NCBI GenBank assembly: GCA_003184365.1
Contig: NKYR01000047.1
Span: forward strand, 124,001-188,000
DNA length: 64,000 bases
Direction: 5' to 3'
Origin: Evernia prunastri
Taxonomy: Eukaryota > Ascomycota > Lecanoromycetes > Lecanorales > Parmeliaceae
The notes under the pieces were generated by a model that saw only the letters and a list, made by a program, of their open reading frames with translations, made no database searches and was not told the DNA's origin. Of the stretch, positions 43,501-53,820 are shown piece after piece (within the stretch, counting starts at the first letter, position 1; the number at the start of each line of letters is the position of its first letter). The position numbers were made by a program, and so were the translations under genes.

Positions 43501-45866
43501 CTTCTGTCTTGCTCCCCCCTTTCACTATTCCTACGTTGCCGAGTTCTCCTCCAGGACATCAGAGCTCGCGTATCTCTGAACGTACTAGCCGTGTGGGCCC
43601 TTCACATCAACCTAGACCGTCGATCGCCACGGGCAAATCCTACGTCTCCTACAGGTCCAGCCGTTCCGGACCCCAATCTCTGAGAAAGTATGCGTCTTAC
43701 CAAAGTGGCATGAGAACAAGTGGGCCAGATCGCAGCGTGGAAGCTACTACAGTGTTAGACTTGCCTCTGATATCCTTAAAGGCAGATTTAGACCAGCCTG
43801 CAGGAAGGATGCTTCGAAGGCGACCTGGCGGGGATCTTCGCGCCAACCAGAATGTGCATGATATGGAGTCAATACCTAGGCCTAAATCCACAGGTTCAAT
43901 CACGACTTTCACAGACTCAATGCGCAGCTCCGGGGCAATATTGAAGAGGACGGCAAAAAACTCACAACCGCCTCCGCCTGCCCCAGCACAGACCGCCCCA
44001 GCCGTTGCTGAAAAAGCTATCTCGCTTATGAGTAGTCGACCTTCTCAGCCAGATCTACGACCTTCATTCGAAGCTGCAGTTGCGGAATTTGCTCGTATAC
44101 CTGATGACGAAGGAGGCGACCTTGAGGCTACTCTTGCAAAGCTCGAAGGCAAATTTAGAAAAAGCCCTGTAGGATTCTCTGGAGGAACTTCCAATGTGGC
44201 GGCCACTACGGCAAACCCGGGTACACAGGAGCAATACGCTCAACAAACTCGAACTCCTACATCCCAGACTACAGAGCATGGGTTGCCTTCCGTAGGCGCA
44301 ATGCTCACACCACCCGGGACTGCTACGGGCGCAGGACCTAGTGGCCCGCGCACAGCGAGTACAAGAAATGATCACAGGGATACTATGGCTCGAAGCCTCT
44401 ATGCAGAATCTGAAGAATCCTACAACTCTATCCCTCTACTTGAGAGGGGCCTTGACCAGAAAGCCAGACAAACTGCGCAGACAACTTCTGATCAGTCCAA
44501 TGTCACTGTTCCTCGACCTCTATTCACCCCAAGTCGTCCCAACGGCGAGTTTCCAAGAAATGATCAAGCTGAAGGGTCATCTCTTGCGGCCGACGACGAC
44601 GACCTAGGGAGTTACGAAGCCGTCAGAAGAGGCAGGTATCGATCGTCGGTCCCAACCTGTACAACTGATTCTTTCCTCCTTGACGAGGATGAATTTTTGA
44701 GTGACCTATCATCGGAGCTTTCGGATGACACTAATGCACCCAACGAAGCATTAGAAGAGGCTTATGGATTCTCGGCGCGCTTTATGCATGGCAATCAGCT
44801 CCCACCTAATGTTGAGTATGCGCAGGGCTACCTTCCTTCGCCTCCAATGACCACCGAGAATGCGATGGCTATCACCTCAGAGACCAACCGATTCCAAGAG
44901 CAAAGAAAGCCCCCCACGCCAGAGCCTTCACCAGTCAGTAGAATTACGGACCCAGGCAGGACTCGTTCACCGGGAGAAGTGGACGGATCCGTCTTGCAGC
45001 CTTTCGCGAATACTGTTCATCAATTTCCCCCAAGGCGGCATATACCTTTCATCCTAGCGTACGATGCGTCTATACTGGCACAGCAGTTGACTATCATTGA
45101 AAGAGATGGCCTCAACGAAATCAATTGGCAAGATCTGATCGATATGCGCTGGCAACACGCTTCTACCCAGACCTTAAACTGGGTGGAGTATCTTCGCTAC
45201 CAAGATCCTACTGGCATCGAGCTCGTCACTGCTCGCTTCAACATCATCGTCAAGTGGGCCCTGTCCGAGATCGTCTTGACGCAAAATGTTGAAGAGCGCG
45301 CATTGGCAATCATCAAATATATACACATTGCACAGCATGCTTGGAGATACCACAACTACGCTACTGTTCTGCAGATTACCATTGCTTTAACTTCTGTTGA
45401 CTGTGCGCGTCTGACAAGGACGTGGGACTTGGTACCTGCGGCGGAGAAGAATTTGTTGAAGGAGATGGAGACTTTAGCCATACCGATCAAGAACTTCCAC
45501 AATCTGAGACAGGATATGGAGGAGGCCAACCTTGATGAAGGCTGCATTCCTTTCGTCCGTAAGTGGTCTATCCTTGGCCTTCCACTCTCGATTTGTCTAA
45601 TCATATACGCAGCACTCTACATACACGATCTTACCTACAACGCACAAAAACCCTCGGTTGTCGCGAGCACGCGCGATAGTGAGCCTTTGATCAATTTTGA
45701 ACGCTTCCGCACTGCCGCTACCATTGTCAAGAGTCTGCTGAGACTCATTGATGCGAGCGCAAAGTACGATTTCCGTCCCGTTGAAGGGGCGTTGGAGAGG
45801 TGTTTGTGGATGGCAAGTCTGAGTGATGATATGATTAGGATCAAGAGTAGAGATCTTGAGCCTTGA
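40580..45866 (+). CDS. LTE1: Lte1-like Ras-family guanine nucleotide exchange factor
   Basis: RasGEF with a long disordered middle. Three exons: 40580-40950, 41027-45558 and 45613-45866, 1718 residues. The intron at 40951-41026 has GTAAGT...TGCCAG; the one at 45559-45612 (GTAAGT...ACGCAG, 54 bases) stays open in frame and interrupts the conserved PFVPLYIHDLTYNAQKP. The RasGEF_N domain is near residues 364-474 (SPARLIAQITSKNFLDYELLSDFFLTVRAYLS...RVRAFAAIRHWVLNYF). The catalytic RasGEF domain is near 1464-1715 (AYDASILAQQLTIIERD, EIVLTQNVEERALAIIKYIHIA). The N-terminal placement of RasGEF_N and the large size resemble Lte1, the mitotic-exit/polarity GEF for Tem1 or Ras-like GTPases. A Cdc25/Bud5-type partner cannot be excluded, so the symbol is tentative. 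Confidence 0.85.
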
Positions 45867-46756
45867 GACGTTTTATAGACTTTGCGGGGCACGGCTGGGA
45901 TGGATCATGTGTTCTCACGATATACACTACGACGGAGCATGGGTATGGATCGGGCTACGACTATCATGATTATGACCCTGATGGCTACATTCTTATATGG
46001 CCAGCTTCAGGCTGGGAATGCGGGTTTGGCATATGGGAGGAGATTGAAGGCTCTTGGAGCATTGGCTATGTTTCTTCGTTGTATTACCTTGGGATAATGG
46101 ACGAAATATTAGCATAGCAGCAGACTTAATGGATGAGACCTTTGACGACTTCAATCTTCCACCAATGACCGAGGGTCTCAGGTGACAACTGCTGGGTTCA
46201 CATAGGGTATGATGCAGAGTTGTGCAGATGTCGTGGAACAGCCTTGATAAAGGATGATGCCAAAGCCAGAATTACATTGTTTCGATTAAGCAATATTCAT
46301 TATACAGGAGTGTACACATTCGTGAATTTCTTCATCCTCTTCTCCCTCCTCATGCCACTAGAGATTTGTCCGTCTCCCCCACACTTGCATACCACGACCA
46401 CTATGTAACGCCCTCGCCTTCCAAAGATGACCAGACAAAGCAAAAAAAAAGTTGATGCGATATTTGGAGGGGGTATCATACGAAATCTTTTTCTTCGCGA
46501 CCAAGCAGCCGAGCAACCGTTTCCCCAAGCCGAGCGAGGTAGAGATTAGAATTGAGTAGGTTCCAAAAAAAAAGGGGGGGGGAAAGAAAGAAAAAGCGTC
46601 CGAGGCACCTTTGCCGGTAAAGGCGAGAAAGGGAGGAACCCAAGGAAGATATTTCGTAGGTGTCTCCTCCGCTTCTTCTGGTACAGTGGCGATTGGAAGA
46701 AGGACGAAAGGAAGGAAGGAAGGAAGGAAGGAAGGAAGGGGCCGCTTGAACATGTT
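45867..46756. other. Intergenic between convergent genes
   Basis: Shared 3' region of the RasGEF (+) and TBC (-) genes. Plus-strand frames just after 45866 are rich in Gly/Tyr/Trp but unsupported. Contains an A9/G10 run at 46565-46580 and a GGAA repeat near 46707-46740. Confidence 0.5.
46707..46740 (+). repeat. (GGAA)n microsatellite
   Basis: About eight GGAA units just beyond the stop codon of the TBC gene, in its 3' region. A similar (TTCC)n run sits in the second intron of the 7462 gene (8295-8315). Confidence 0.9.
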
Positions 46757-49175
46757 TCAGGGAGAGTTCTTCTTCTTCCTCCGCTTGGTCTTCCACTCCA
46801 CCCTCGCCACGCGCATCAGCATGTCCTCGTCTTTGACCGGGATCCAGCTCGTGAGCACCTTCATCGCGTTCTCAAAGTCGGAGTCGAGGAGGATTTCTCG
46901 CGTGCCGTCGATGAGAGCGGCCGAGACGGCGTGGAGGACGTCGAGGCCGCCGTTGAAGGAGGAGGAGGAGGGGTTAAGGGAAGGGGAAGACGGAGGGGGG
47001 TCCGGGTCGCCGAGGAGCATGAAGACGTCCCAGACGCGCAGTTGGGCGGGGAAGGGGATGGAGTAGTTGAAGAGGGTGAGGTACCAGCGGGTGCCGTAGG
47101 CGGTGGGGGAGATGTTGTACTCGTCCTGTTACGGATACATTTCATTAGCAAAGGTCCGAAGGGTTACGTTCTGTGCATTGGCAGAGACTCACCAACTTCG
47201 TAGCGACCTCTCCCTTCCCAAGCCAGTCTTTCTCAAACTCTTCAAGCGCTTGCATTAGCCCTTCAAAGCCGGACTGGTAGAGGCGCTCAAGACCTCGAAG
47301 CTGCCATAAGCGCACGAGCATGACGAACGTGATTTCCTCGTCGAAGTAGCAGAGTAGGGTTGCCGCTAGGGCGGCCATGCCTTGGACGTAGCCCGTGTCG
47401 GGGAAGTAGATGGAGAGGCAGTGCAAGACCCTGAAGAGCAAACGCTGCCCTCCTCGATAGCGCCGTCTGAACATGATATGGCTGTTGATTGTCCGAGGGA
47501 CATCGATGTCAATTTGTACATCATCCGGAGAACATTGAGTAAGCAGCTTCTTGAAGACAGCGATAAGCTCGTCATCACTTGGGCTACCTCGCTGCTTCTT
47601 AGCACTAGACGTCAGGAAAGCACGCCATGCCGTTGCGCGCCATCGATCCGGTATACCCTTCCACGTCCTTTCGATTAATCTGGGACTCGTGGTGTCGAAC
47701 TCGAAGACCATGCCACCACCATTGTGGTTTCTGACGATCTTGGCCATCTTTCTCCATTTCTCCTCTCTCTCCCACTCGCGTCGCTTGAGGTCATCTGCCA
47801 CTTTGGTGCTCTCTCCGTCTTCTGCAATGTCTGCCAGCCCAGGCGGTAGTGTCAGCATGTCGCCTGCTTCGTCCACGCACTTCCTATCCTTGTTGTGCGG
47901 TAGCCGATTTGTAGCAGAGCGAATTCTCCTGGACTGATTACCGGTTGCGGTCCGGTACGAGCTTTGTGAAGAAACTGGGCGGATGATTCTTGAGACAGGT
48001 CTCGACGGAGAAGGCGTTTCCGCAGAGCGAGCAGGGCTTTTGGCTGATTGGGTCTTCTTGCCCCTGATCGTACTGCGTTGTCTCCTCGGAGCGTCTGAGG
48101 CTACTTGTAGGAGTGTAGACATACGCTGTATACGAGGAGGTTCCGGCGATGTCGCTTGGTTAGAGCGCAGGGATGAGGCCTGAGAAGAGGGCTTGCGTGC
48201 AACGATGAATCCGTAACGATCAACGTCTCCGCCATTGAGATCCTCCCAATCCTCAATCCCGCCCGCCAGCTCATTGGCTTGCCGTGCGATGACACTGCTC
48301 TTGCTCGTGGTCACGGATAATTGAGAAGGTACTTGGTAGACAGCTTCACCGTTCATAGTGATCTGTGGTGTATTCGCCGGGCACAGAGACGAATTTGATA
48401 CCTGCCGTATACTTGGTTTCTGCTTTTCGACAGGCCAGTTGCCCATACTGTCGTGAAATCCAGCGGCGCAACTAAAGTCCTCTTCCGCTCCGCCCTCGTA
48501 CATTGACAAGACTTTGTGGGAGAGGGCTTCATCATTCGCGGATAGGACCCTTGCAGGTAGACTCAGCGGTGTGGATATTAGATCTTTACTCAATGTTCTC
48601 CGACTGCCAATCAATCGTCCATTACTGACAATGCGGGCATGCCCCTTATTTGCCTTCCTGCCCCCTATCAGCATGCTCCCTCTCTTTGAGAACTCCACCT
48701 GCCCAGGTAATGTCAAGTCCTCGAAACTTCCAGACGGTATCTCCGTCAGTATGCTCATGAGTGGTAACTGCGGATGGGCGGGAGGTTCCGTCCGCTCCTT
48801 TGATCTTGATTCTCCATCCTCTTTGGGTTCATTCACGGAGAAGCTTGGAATGCTTGGCGAACGTTTAATGCTGGTCGACGACTCCATATCTGTTCCCAGT
48901 GTCGTTCGACTATCTCTTGTGGTAGAACTCGAGGGCGCCAGACCCGAGTCTCTCCTGGCATCATCCTGTAACTTCGATCGAGCAGTCTGGGGTGAGAGGC
49001 GCTGATTGGAGACCTTGGGCCGTCGGAGGCTGTTGAACACGGCATGAGATGCGCTTGAGGGAGGAGTAGCGACAGTGATGGGTATGGGGGGTTCAGCGGC
49101 AACGGTGTCACTGTAAGAAATGGCTTTCAGACTCTCTCGGCTGAGCGGCCTCGGGGAAGGAGGCGCGTGCTTCAT
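46757..49175 (-). CDS. TBC-domain Rab GTPase-activating protein
   Basis: Stimulates GTP hydrolysis by a Rab GTPase in membrane traffic. Two exons, 47193-49175 and 46757-47125, intron 67 bases (GTGAGT, branch GCTAAT, AACAG); 783 residues. About 490 disordered Ser/Pro/Arg-rich residues precede the TBC domain, which starts near IPDRWRATAWRAFL. The dual-finger residues are present: IxxDxxR in IDIDVPR (Arg finger, near residue 558) and YxQ in GYVQGM (Gln finger, near 595), so it should be active. Then come FVMLVRLWQLRGLERLY and, after the splice, WYLTLFNYSIPFPAQLRVWDVFML. The end is strongly basic (KTKRRKKKN). The Rab target is unknown. Confidence 0.93.
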
Positions 49176-49790
49176 AGCGGCGCATTAGTATTGTGATTGG
49201 CCATTCGTATTTCTGTCGCGACATCAGTCGCTTGCTTCTTGGAGGGATAGAAAGTTTCTGTACGTAAGTTCTATGCGATCGATGTCTCGATGATGAGAAT
49301 TGTAGTACCTGGGTAGTAGGTAGTCAGGGATGTCGAGGTATTGACGCGTTGGCCAATCAAGGTTTGGTGACTACCGGTATCGGTTTCGAAAGTGGCAGCT
49401 GCAGGTTGTAGAGTAGATACAAGGGTACTCGTAGCTGCAAACATGCCTAATAATACACTACTATCAGATATGAAAGATGTCAGGGCACGCATCATGCATA
49501 CTATTGCATACCTGAAATACCTACTCTCTACATGACAATTGGTCGAATAGGCGCTCGGTGTACCGTGCCAGGCTTCAGATCGAGAAGCTATGCCAATAGC
49601 TGCATCCAATCTGCGTACCTGATAATTGATTGCATCTCTTTACGCAGCACATCGTACTGCTAGCTTACTTGCTCTGTACCATCCTCTGATACTCCGTGCT
49701 TTCACTCCTAACTGTCATTTGATACTTATCTCTATTTCACCGCATCACCTGACCGCATGTACACCTCATCTTGCATATCGCCCTCTTCGC
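49176..49790. other. Intergenic, TBC gene promoter side
   Basis: A 112-codon minus-strand frame at 49271-49609 is Thr/Ser-rich with no motif. It might be an upstream leader of the TBC gene but has no splice support. Otherwise nothing is seen up to the repeat element. Confidence 0.45.
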
Positions 49791-50082
49791 GGGCAAATTA
49801 CTCATTCATACCCCAAAAGGTTACATCCTTACAAATTCATACCCCAGGGGGTATGATTCGGCAAGAAGTAATGCTGCTGGGGTATGAAATGGTAATTTTT
49901 CCCTTAAAGCACTCGTTGGGAGTTATTCTTCGAAGGGATTCTTCGGAAGTGTTCTTCGGAAAGCGTTCTTCGGGAGGGGGGTCATTTCTTACCGAATCAT
50001 ACCCTTTGCTTTGGTGAGGGTATGAAAATGTAATGGGGGGTATGAAGTAGTAAGGATTCAAGTATGATCCGGTAATTTGCCC
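49791..50082. mobile_element. MITE-like non-autonomous element, 292 bp
   Basis: Begins GGGCAAATTAC and ends GTAATTTGCCC, a perfect 11-base terminal inverted repeat. The inversion continues imperfectly for about 90 bases: TCATAC, ATCCTTAC and TTCATACCCC recur on both arms, and GGGTATGATTCGG is mirrored further in. Flanks are CCCTCTTCGC on the left and CCCTCTCGC on the right, resembling a 9-10-base target duplication with one base lost. The centre has four TTCTTCG-type tandem units (49925-49975), and 49837-49856 forms a near-perfect hairpin. It has no coding capacity, so it would depend on a transposase elsewhere, possibly hAT- or Mutator-like given the duplication length. Confidence 0.75.
49925..49975 (+). 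repeat. Short tandem units inside the MITE-like element
   Basis: Four units of 13-14 bases beginning TTCTTCG (TTCTTCGAAGGGA and TTCTTCGGAAGTG are two of them) separate the two inverted arms. Confidence 0.8.
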
Positions 50083-50152
50083 CCCTCTCGCTACGGAGAT
50101 AGGCCTTTCTTACCTGTATCTTTGAGTCTTGAGCTTGTCAACATAGAGTCGA

Positions 50153-50467
50153 ATGTCTGCTGCTTCCGAAGACCTCGTTATTGATATTGATATTGATCAC
50201 TTCCTTGAATTTTTGGCAAAACCTACGGCGAAATGGAAGGAGAAGCTCATTGAACGCCTCTACAGATCTTGCACCTTGCTTATCACGATCACTAATATAA
50301 TCTGTCAAACCCCTAGCAGATCGCAGGTGCACAGGCATTTGACCCCACCCAACGTCTACCATACCGTAGGTCCCTTGTACCACGCAATCAACCAACAACT
50401 CGAATTGGCCAGGTTTGTGGACCCTGCATACCAAAGACATGATCAGACGTACCCCAATTTTCATTGA
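50153..50467 (+). CDS. Doubtful small ORF, 104 residues, next to the MITE
   Basis: ATG at 50153, 71 bases after the element. The product begins acidic (SEDLVIDIDIDHFLEFL), then basic, with a short hydrophobic span (CTLLITITNIICQ). No signal peptide, intron or family evidence. It could be a lineage-specific gene or a fragment. Confidence 0.3.
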   Translation: MSAASEDLVIDIDIDHFLEFLAKPTAKWKEKLIERLYRSCTLLITITNIICQTPSRSQVHRHLTPPNVYHTVGPLYHAINQQLELARFVDPAYQRHDQTYPNFH

Positions 50468-51192
50468 CCCCTCCACTCGCACGCCTCATGAATGTTAGAT
50501 TTACCGAAAGTGTTCCGCATAGATTGCTCGACCACCATCCCGACTACCAGTGTGATGTCGTTCCAGGGAGGGACACTGTGCGAGAGAGTGGGAAGTTGGG
50601 AACCATGCATCGCTGCGAATAGGAGAGCTAGGGGCTAGATGCGAGATCGGGCTAAAGCTGGTGACGGCGCAAGACACGCTGAAGGGGTAGAACGAGAGGA
50701 GGACGCAAGTGAAAGCATAATGTGTTCTTGATGTGATCTTATATGTGTAGGTGTCCACGGTACAGCTGAACGAACGATAGACTGCAATATAACGTTGCAA
50801 CCTCTTGCAAAATAATGAATGTTCCTGAACCAGAGACGCCAAAACATGGTTCCAGTGGTTCGAGCTTACACATTGTGAGTGTTCATGGGATAGATTTGAT
50901 GCCGGCATTCCGGCATGGATCATCTAGGATCACTTCTAGCTGGGTAATACTGCAAATCGTAACCATTCAAACAAATACAGCATGATGAACAGAGATATCA
51001 TATTGTCGTGCAAAGGAAGTCTTTCTTGGCGCGCTAAATTCGAGGCAGCAGCATTTCTCAAGAGCACATCATTTCAAGCTTGAAGAACCGTAGCCACGAA
51101 CACTTGCGCATTGTCATAAACGAGAGATTAGATACATCCTTCCAACTTCCAGATGAACGGCGGTGTTCGAGACAATAAGCCTCTTCGGAGCA
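50468..51192. other. Intergenic, no gene seen
   Basis: Promoter side of the metallophosphoesterase gene. A 140-codon minus-strand frame at 50501-50923 has no domain and no biased codon use. Confidence 0.45.
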
Positions 51193-52080
51193 ATGTTTGA
51201 TCCTCGCAACTCAGGGCTCGATGCTCTCTTCAATCGACCGAAACCATCGATATGGCAGTCATTTGTCGCATCCCCTTTCAAATACCTAGCAAAAATTCTC
51301 TACCTCTACCAAACCCACCGACGGCAAAACATCCGGCCATTGAAGAAAGCCGTCAAGGTTGTCTGCATCTCGGATACTCACAACACTCAACCACCAGTAC
51401 CTCATGGCGATCTCCTTATCCACGCCGGTGATCTCACGCAATCGGGGAGCCCCGAAGAGATCCAAGCTGGGCTGACCTGGCTCCAGAGCCTCAGCCATCT
51501 CCACAAAATCGTTATAGCAGGTAATCATGACACTGGTCTTGATTCAGACAACAGCTCAATTTTCCAATGGGGCGATGTCAAGTATCTCCAAGACAGTGGA
51601 ACAAGCATCAGCTTTTCAAATGGTCGACGCCTGAGCGTCTTTGGTAGTCCGTGGACGCCAACCCCCGGGACTTGGGCATTTCAACACTCCCGTGACAAGG
51701 ATGTATGGACTGGCAGGATTCCTGACAGCACAGACCTGCTCGTGACTCATATGCCTCCACGCTTCCACCTTGATATTGCGGGCTTTGGCGACGCCAATTT
51801 GTTGAAAGAGCTATGGAGAACACGACCAAGGCTTCATGTATTTGGCCACGTTCACGGGGGCTGGGGCAAAGACATTTTGATATACGATGAATTTGAAATG
51901 TGGTATGAGGAAATATGTCGTGGCTCCGGAGGCTTTTTTGCGCTGTTAATGATGCTTTTCCGTTGCTTCACATTTGTGTGGCGACCGAGAGATACAAGAG
52001 GGACAATACTCGTCAACGCAGCTGCTGTCGGTGGGCTCAGAGAAACGGAGCGAAGGAGCCCAACCATTGTCTTGATTTAG
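51193..52080 (+). CDS. Calcineurin-like metallophosphoesterase
   Basis: Binuclear-metal phosphoesterase of the class containing MPPED1/239FB proteins. Single exon, 295 residues from the ATG at 51193; the frame upstream has no in-frame ATG. All five metal and catalytic blocks are visible: SDTH (Asp61, His63), GDL (Asp80), GNHD (Asn111, His112), THMPP (His186) and GHVHGG (His219, His221). An N-terminal hydrophobic/amphipathic stretch (FKYLAKILYLYQ) and a C-terminal hydrophobic one (GFFALLMMLFRCFTFVW) suggest membrane association. The end LVNAAAVGGLRETERRSPTIVL matches the closing part of this family in fungi. The in vivo substrate is unknown; cyclic-nucleotide phosphodiesterase activity is known for relatives. 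Confidence 0.92.
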   Translation: MFDPRNSGLDALFNRPKPSIWQSFVASPFKYLAKILYLYQTHRRQNIRPLKKAVKVVCISDTHNTQPPVPHGDLLIHAGDLTQSGSPEEIQAGLTWLQSLSHLHKIVIAGNHDTGLDSDNSSIFQWGDVKYLQDSGTSISFSNGRRLSVFGSPWTPTPGTWAFQHSRDKDVWTGRIPDSTDLLVTHMPPRFHLDIAGFGDANLLKELWRTRPRLHVFGHVHGGWGKDILIYDEFEMWYEEICRGSGGFFALLMMLFRCFTFVWRPRDTRGTILVNAAAVGGLRETERRSPTIVLI

Positions 52081-53135
52081 ACCTCAAATTAGCCTTCTGT
52101 TGGGGTCTAAACAAAACACAGAATGACATTAGCAAGTAGCTCAGTGTTTTAAAAGTAAAGGCAATTCAGACAAGATAGATGTCCTGTTTCCAAACCAGCA
52201 TTTTCTTTCCAAGGAATTATGGACTGGCTTGACCATCGCTCTTGTCCTCCAGGAAATTCTCCTCAACATCTGGTAGTAAAATGTATGAACCAGGAACGCC
52301 ACTTGTTAGCCCGACTTGGGTTCTTCCTCAGGAAGCCAATGCCTGCGCTCCAAGTCTTCAAATTCCACCATGATAGCTGGACCATTCCGTGACATGCCGA
52401 TAGAGACAGTACGATTGTAAGCCAGCACAAGTAGCTTCGGAATGACAGCAAGTATAGAATGGCGCAGCGGGTCTAGATTCTTCGGATCTGGTATGGCGGC
52501 AATAGCCCACTGGTGCTAGTTCTAGAAGTACTCTCTTTCTTTGTGGAGTTCGATGGTCCAATCCTCGACGGTGGCTTCATAGAGTCGACCGAGCGAGTCA
52601 ACTGGCTTGTCTTTCCCCATGTCGCTCCGAGCCCGCATGAGTTGAAGAGAGCGCTTCTGTTTGTATCGACTCGACAGAGGCTGTTGCTACTCGCGGCACT
52701 TTTGTTGATTCGCGGAGTTGTAAATAACGTTGACATCGAGCTTGACGCATCAAAGGGTATCCTATAGGGGCTACTCTGGGGGCTCCACAGGCGTCAAAGA
52801 CCCAGCCAGAAGAGTCGTCCCCAGACGAGGGAAGGCGGGCTGGCTCGGCAGGGAAAGTCCTACGAGTAAAGTATACAGCGCTAGTAATAGTCTTATACAT
52901 AGGTTGTATTTTACGAGGGAAACCTTCAGTCAAGGACCATATTGACACCAATTGCTGGCACTCCAACGGAAACGAATGGCCTCATGCAAAATCATCATGC
53001 AGTCCTCGAATCGGAAGATGAACGGAATACAGGGAGCAAATGAATAATTTCTAAAATATCGCACATCTCGTACACCGCACCACCGCGCTCATCAATTCAC
53101 GTGCACCGCCCACTTAAAACACCCTGTTCTTGCCT
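52081..53135. other. Intergenic, no convincing gene
   Basis: Overlapping frames of 60-122 codons occur on both strands (52263-52966), but none has an ATG with motif or splice support. It could contain a decayed gene. Confidence 0.4.
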
Positions 53136-53820
53136 TTACGGACATTTCTCCAAATTTGGGCCAGTTTTCTGGTTCAGCGAATTACTAGCGATGCAAGCGG
53201 CCCAGCTGATCTCAGCCGTCTGCGCCGGTACTTGGATTGCATACGAATTGTCACCGCAAGGCTTGCAAGCCGGCCACGAGCCCCCACCACAGCTGTGCTG
53301 GTTCCCCGTGATGACTTGCCATGGTGTGACGGAGGTCATACCACATGTGTAGCCTCCTTCAGGACAGTTCACACTGGAAAATGTTAGTCACCGTGCACCA
53401 ATCATGAGGTCTGATATATGGAAGAAAGACATACCCATCACTGGTCCCCCTTGTCGTTGTATAAGAATAGCTGACTGAGGGGTTGAAAGCTATTGAGCCG
53501 ATCTCAGGCCTGTTCCTTGTCAGTCCTGGTCTCGTTCACGCTTCGTTTATCAAAACTGCAACTCACAGATCGAGTGACAGTCCGCCACCTATAGTAATGG
53601 TGTAGCCGGCACTGGTAGATGCACTGACTCCAAGAGCGCACGTCGTGGTGTCAGTCGAGTTGCACGAGGCAACGTCTGTGTCGAGGACAGGAGGACCATA
53701 GTAGAAAGGGGCTGCGCTGGCGGTGTAAGTGGTCGTTGGTTGAGGGCAGTAGCCGATAGGCATGACAGCAGCGAATGTTATGCCCGCGAAGGCGAGAGGG
53801 ATAATGATGGTCTTGAGCAT
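53136..53820 (-). CDS. Ten-cysteine secreted protein, unknown function
   Basis: Three exons: 53567-53820, 53435-53509 and 53136-53373, joined over introns of 57 and 61 bases (GTGAGT...AACAG; GTATGT...TTCCAG). Product 188 residues with a signal peptide (MLKTIIIPLAFAGITFA). The mature chain has a Thr/Ser/Ala-rich middle and ten cysteines, with the last six packed in the C-terminal 75 residues (VNCPEGGYTCG, HSCGGG, PACKPCGD, AACIA, EKCP). An even number of cysteines and the small size suggest a disulfide-stabilised extracellular protein. I do not recognise the family. It could be a cell-surface or effector protein. Confidence 0.82.
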
